From Candidatus Rokuibacteriota bacterium (GTDB taxonomy: Bacteria; Methylomirabilota; Methylomirabilia; Rokubacteriales; CSP1-6): a DNA stretch of 17,507 nucleotides. The DNA lies in contig QHRS01000066.1 of assembly GCA_003221435.1 (NCBI GenBank), forward strand, positions 1 to 17,507. Direction: 5' to 3'. The notes under the pieces are model-generated. The model searched no databases. It worked only from the letters and a program-made list of their open reading frames with translations, and was not told the DNA's origin. Position 1 is the first letter of the stretch. Each line of letters starts with the position of its first letter. The position numbers and the translations under genes were made by a program. This document shows, one piece after another, positions 15,787-17,507 of this stretch.

Positions 15787-15835
15787 CCGCCCCGCCGTGG
15801 GGGCGGCTCGCTCTGTGGACGAGCCGCTCGGCTCG
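15787..15835 (+). promoter_or_regulatory. chain of mutually exclusive hairpins upstream of purB
   Basis: Three stems overlap in series. P1 is CCGCCCC (15787-15793) with GGGGCGG (15800-15806). P2 is GCGGCTCG (15803-15810) with CGAGCCGC (15820-15827). P3 is CGAGCCG (15820-15826) with CGGCTCG (15829-15835). P1 excludes P2, and P2 excludes P3, which is the geometry of an attenuator-like switch. No T tract follows and no known riboswitch core was recognised, so a regulatory role is inference. The flanks of this spacer (15704-15786 and 15836-15850) show nothing else except a CAGATCTG palindrome at 15841-15848. Confidence 0.35.
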
Positions 15836-15850
15836 ATCGGCAGATCTGAC

Positions 15851-15879
15851 TTGTTCCAGCGGGCGGCGGCGAGTATTTT
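15851..15879 (+). promoter_or_regulatory. weak candidate promoter upstream of purB
   Basis: TTGTTC (15851-15856) and TATTTT (15874-15879) have a 17-base spacer. The predicted start would be only about 6 bases before the purB ATG and would remove its AAGG ribosome-binding site, which argues against it unless purB is also made from a near-leaderless transcript. Confidence 0.2.
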
Positions 15880-15891
15880 GAAGGCGGTCGC

Positions 15892-17193
15892 ATGATCCCC
15901 CGGTACACACGCGACGGGATGGGTGCCGTTTGGAGCCAGGACGCGAAGTACGCCGCCTGGCTTGAGGTGGAGCTGGCGGTGTGTGATGCGTACGCCCGGC
16001 GCGGGAGGATCCCGCCCGAGGCGGTCGAGCGGATCCGCCGCGGCGTCAGGATCGACACCAACCGGATCGACGCGATCGAAGCCACGACCCGCCACGACGT
16101 CATCGCGTTCCTCACGCACCTCGAGGAGGCCGTCGGCGCGGATTCGCGCTTCATTCACCTCGGCCTGACGTCCTCGGACGTCGTTGACACGGCGCTGGCG
16201 CTCCAGCTCCAGCGCGCGTCCAACCTCGTGCTTGCCGGTCTGGAGGGCCTTCGCGTGGCGCTGCGGAGCCTTGCCGTGGCGCACAAGGACACGCTGATGG
16301 CCGGCCGCACCCACGGCGTTCATGCCGAGCCGACGACGTTCGGCCTCAAGGCGGCGGTCTGGCATGCCGAGGCGGGCCGGAACCTCGAGCGGATGCGGCG
16401 GGCGAAGGAAGCGGTGCGCGTCGGGAAGATCTCGGGCGCCGTGGGCACGTTCGCCCACGTCGATCCCGACATCGAGGAGGAGGTCTGCCGGGCGCTCGGG
16501 CTCGCGCCTGAGCCCGTGTCCACCCAGATCGTCCAGCGGGACCGGCATGCGGAGTTCGTCGGCGCGCTGGCGCTGATCGCCGCATCGCTCGAGAAGATCG
16601 CGCTCGAGATCCGCAACCTCCAGCGCACGGAGGTGCTCGAGGCGGAGGAGCCGTTCGCGGAAGGCCAGAAGGGCTCGAGCGCGATGCCGCACAAGCGCAA
16701 TCCGGTCTCCTGCGAGCAGGTCTGCGGGCTCGCCCGCCTGGTCCGGGCCAACGCGCTCGCGGCGCTCGAGGACGTCGCCCTCTGGCACGAGCGCGACATC
16801 AGTCACTCCTCCGTCGAGCGCGTGATCCTGCCGGACTCGACGATCCTCGTCGACTACATGCTGCATCAGATGACGCGCATCCTCTCGGGCCTCCAGGTGT
16901 ATCCGGCCCGGATGCGGGAGAACATCGACCGGAGCCACGGGCTCATCTTCTCCCAGCGGGTGCTGCTGAAGCTGACGGAACGGGGCCTCGCGCGGCAGCG
17001 GGCGTACGAGATCGTGCAGCGGAACGCCATGCGGGCCTGGCGCGAGCAGCGCTCCTTCCACGACCTCCTCGCCGCCGACCGCGACGTTGCGGCGGCGCTG
17101 GAGGCTGACGAGCTGAAGAGCTGCTTCGATGCTGCCTGGTATCTGCGCAATGTTGACACGATCTACAAGCGGCTCGGGCTCCTCACGGGATGA
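15892..17193 (+). CDS. purB: adenylosuccinate lyase
   Basis: PurB catalyses two eliminations in purine synthesis, SAICAR to AICAR plus fumarate and adenylosuccinate to AMP plus fumarate. The protein has 433 residues, typical of the shorter Bacillus-type enzyme. The three conserved superfamily regions are present: FIHLGLTSSDVVDTALALQ, GRTHGVHAEPTTFG with catalytic His141 (the same number as in B. subtilis), and the signature GSSAMPHKRNP, with the flexible-loop Ser262/Ser263. The ATG at 15892 has AAGG at 15881-15884, 7 bases upstream. It is followed after 166 bases by purC, which makes SAICAR, the substrate of PurB, so the pair fits one pathway. The 188-base upstream spacer suggests separate expression from the pnp unit. 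Confidence 0.98.
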   Translation: MIPRYTRDGMGAVWSQDAKYAAWLEVELAVCDAYARRGRIPPEAVERIRRGVRIDTNRIDAIEATTRHDVIAFLTHLEEAVGADSRFIHLGLTSSDVVDTALALQLQRASNLVLAGLEGLRVALRSLAVAHKDTLMAGRTHGVHAEPTTFGLKAAVWHAEAGRNLERMRRAKEAVRVGKISGAVGTFAHVDPDIEEEVCRALGLAPEPVSTQIVQRDRHAEFVGALALIAASLEKIALEIRNLQRTEVLEAEEPFAEGQKGSSAMPHKRNPVSCEQVCGLARLVRANALAALEDVALWHERDISHSSVERVILPDSTILVDYMLHQMTRILSGLQVYPARMRENIDRSHGLIFSQRVLLKLTERGLARQRAYEIVQRNAMRAWREQRSFHDLLAADRDVAAALEADELKSCFDAAWYLRNVDTIYKRLGLLTG

Positions 17194-17251
17194 TGCCCGG
17201 CCGCAGCCGTCCGAAGCGGCATCGCTCGTCGAGCGCGGGGGATGAGGGCAG

Positions 17252-17324
17252 CGGAGGGGGCCTCGATGGCCCCCCTCCGAGCCTCCCCCAGAGCCGGATT
17301 GCGCCGGCAAAGCCGACGCTCGAA
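17252..17324 (-). repeat. dispersed structured intergenic repeat, copy B (inverted relative to copy A at 8160-8230)
   Basis: Read on the - strand, this 73-base segment aligns with copy A over its full length with two single-base gaps. Blocks shared exactly include TTCGAGCG, CGGCTT, GCCGGCGC, TGGGGGAGG, TCGGAGGGGG and TCGAGGCCCCCTCCG. Hairpin 1 keeps all eight pairs because a C-to-T change converts a G-C pair to a G-U wobble. Hairpin 2 keeps 11 pairs with one bulged G. It occupies the purB-purC spacer, and its right edge is 35 bases before the purC start. The adjoining part, 17194-17251, contains only a small CGCTC/GAGCG hairpin (17224-17236). Confidence 0.82.
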
Positions 17325-17359
17325 CAGCGCGTCGACAGTCGCGAGAGGAGGGTAGATCA

Positions 17360-17507
17360 ATGAGCGTCGAGATCCGGGGCAAGCTCTACGAGGGCAAGGC
17401 GAAGATCGTGTACGCGACCGACAAGCCGGACCTCATCGTTCAGTTCTTCAAGGACGACGCGACCGCGTTCAACGCGCAGAAGCGGGGGACCATCGTTGGC
17501 AAGGGTG
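17360..17507 (+). CDS. purC: phosphoribosylaminoimidazole-succinocarboxamide (SAICAR) synthase, N-terminal part (3' truncated by window edge)
   Basis: Only the first 49 codons are inside the window. The translation starts MSVEIRGKLYEGKAKIVYAT and continues to FFKDDATAFNAQKRGTIVGKG, matching the PurC N-terminus. The LYEGKAK glycine-rich ATP-binding strand and the FKDDATAFN block are both characteristic. PurC condenses CAIR with aspartate using ATP to form SAICAR, the substrate of PurB encoded just upstream. The ATG at 17360 is preceded by a strong GAGGAGGG (17345-17352), 7 bases upstream, which fixes the start. The rest of the gene lies beyond the window, and further purine genes may follow (inference). 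Confidence 0.95.
   Translation, partial: MSVEIRGKLYEGKAKIVYATDKPDLIVQFFKDDATAFNAQKRGTIVGKG

Overview
The window is a GC-rich (by eye roughly two-thirds G+C), densely packed bacterial chromosome segment. All recognisable genes lie on the + strand. It is a core housekeeping locus and not an accessory or mobile region. The gene order is rseP-ispG-proS | rimP-nusA-ylxR-infB-ylxP-rbfA-nrnA-truB-ribF | rpsO-pnp-M16 peptidase | purB-purC. This arrangement is widespread in Gram-negative-type bacteria. The G+C content, the GIGPAR form of ProRS motif 3 and the pur genes after the M16 peptidase would suit a Methylomirabilota/Rokubacteria-like or deltaproteobacterial-like lineage. That placement is inference only, because the window holds no rRNA or other diagnostic marker.

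Region 1 (1-3291) holds the 3' end of the site-2 protease rseP, then ispG (isoprenoid synthesis) and proS (prolyl-tRNA synthetase). It closes with a strong intrinsic terminator at 3373-3398. Region 2 (3476-11645) is the nusA-infB operon for transcription elongation, ribosome assembly, translation initiation and tRNA modification. Its genes are chained by stop/start overlaps (rimP/nusA, nusA/ylxR, ylxR/infB, ylxP/rbfA, rbfA/nrnA, nrnA/truB, truB/ribF), which suggests translational coupling. The one clear break is a 179-base gap after infB, filled largely by a structured repeat. Region 3 (11646-15703) starts with an AT-rich leader carrying a plausible promoter, followed by rpsO, pnp and a zinc M16 peptidase. 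Hairpins span the stop codons of both rpsO and pnp. Region 4 (15704-17507) holds purB and the 5' end of purC (purine synthesis), with hairpin-rich spacers.

Three observations stand out. First, a structured repeat of about 72 bases occurs twice in opposite orientation, 9 kb apart, in the infB-ylxP and purB-purC spacers. One stem substitution turns a G-C pair into a G-U wobble, so pairing is kept. Second and third, rbfA and ribF each carry an apparent internal frameshift with a short deletion, and the conserved C-terminal coding sequence continues intact in the +1 frame. These could be real lesions or sequencing/assembly errors. No CRISPR array, IS element, prophage, tRNA or rRNA was seen. No stretch above about 190 bases lacks a gene. 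I found no evidence for a wholly new multi-gene system here.
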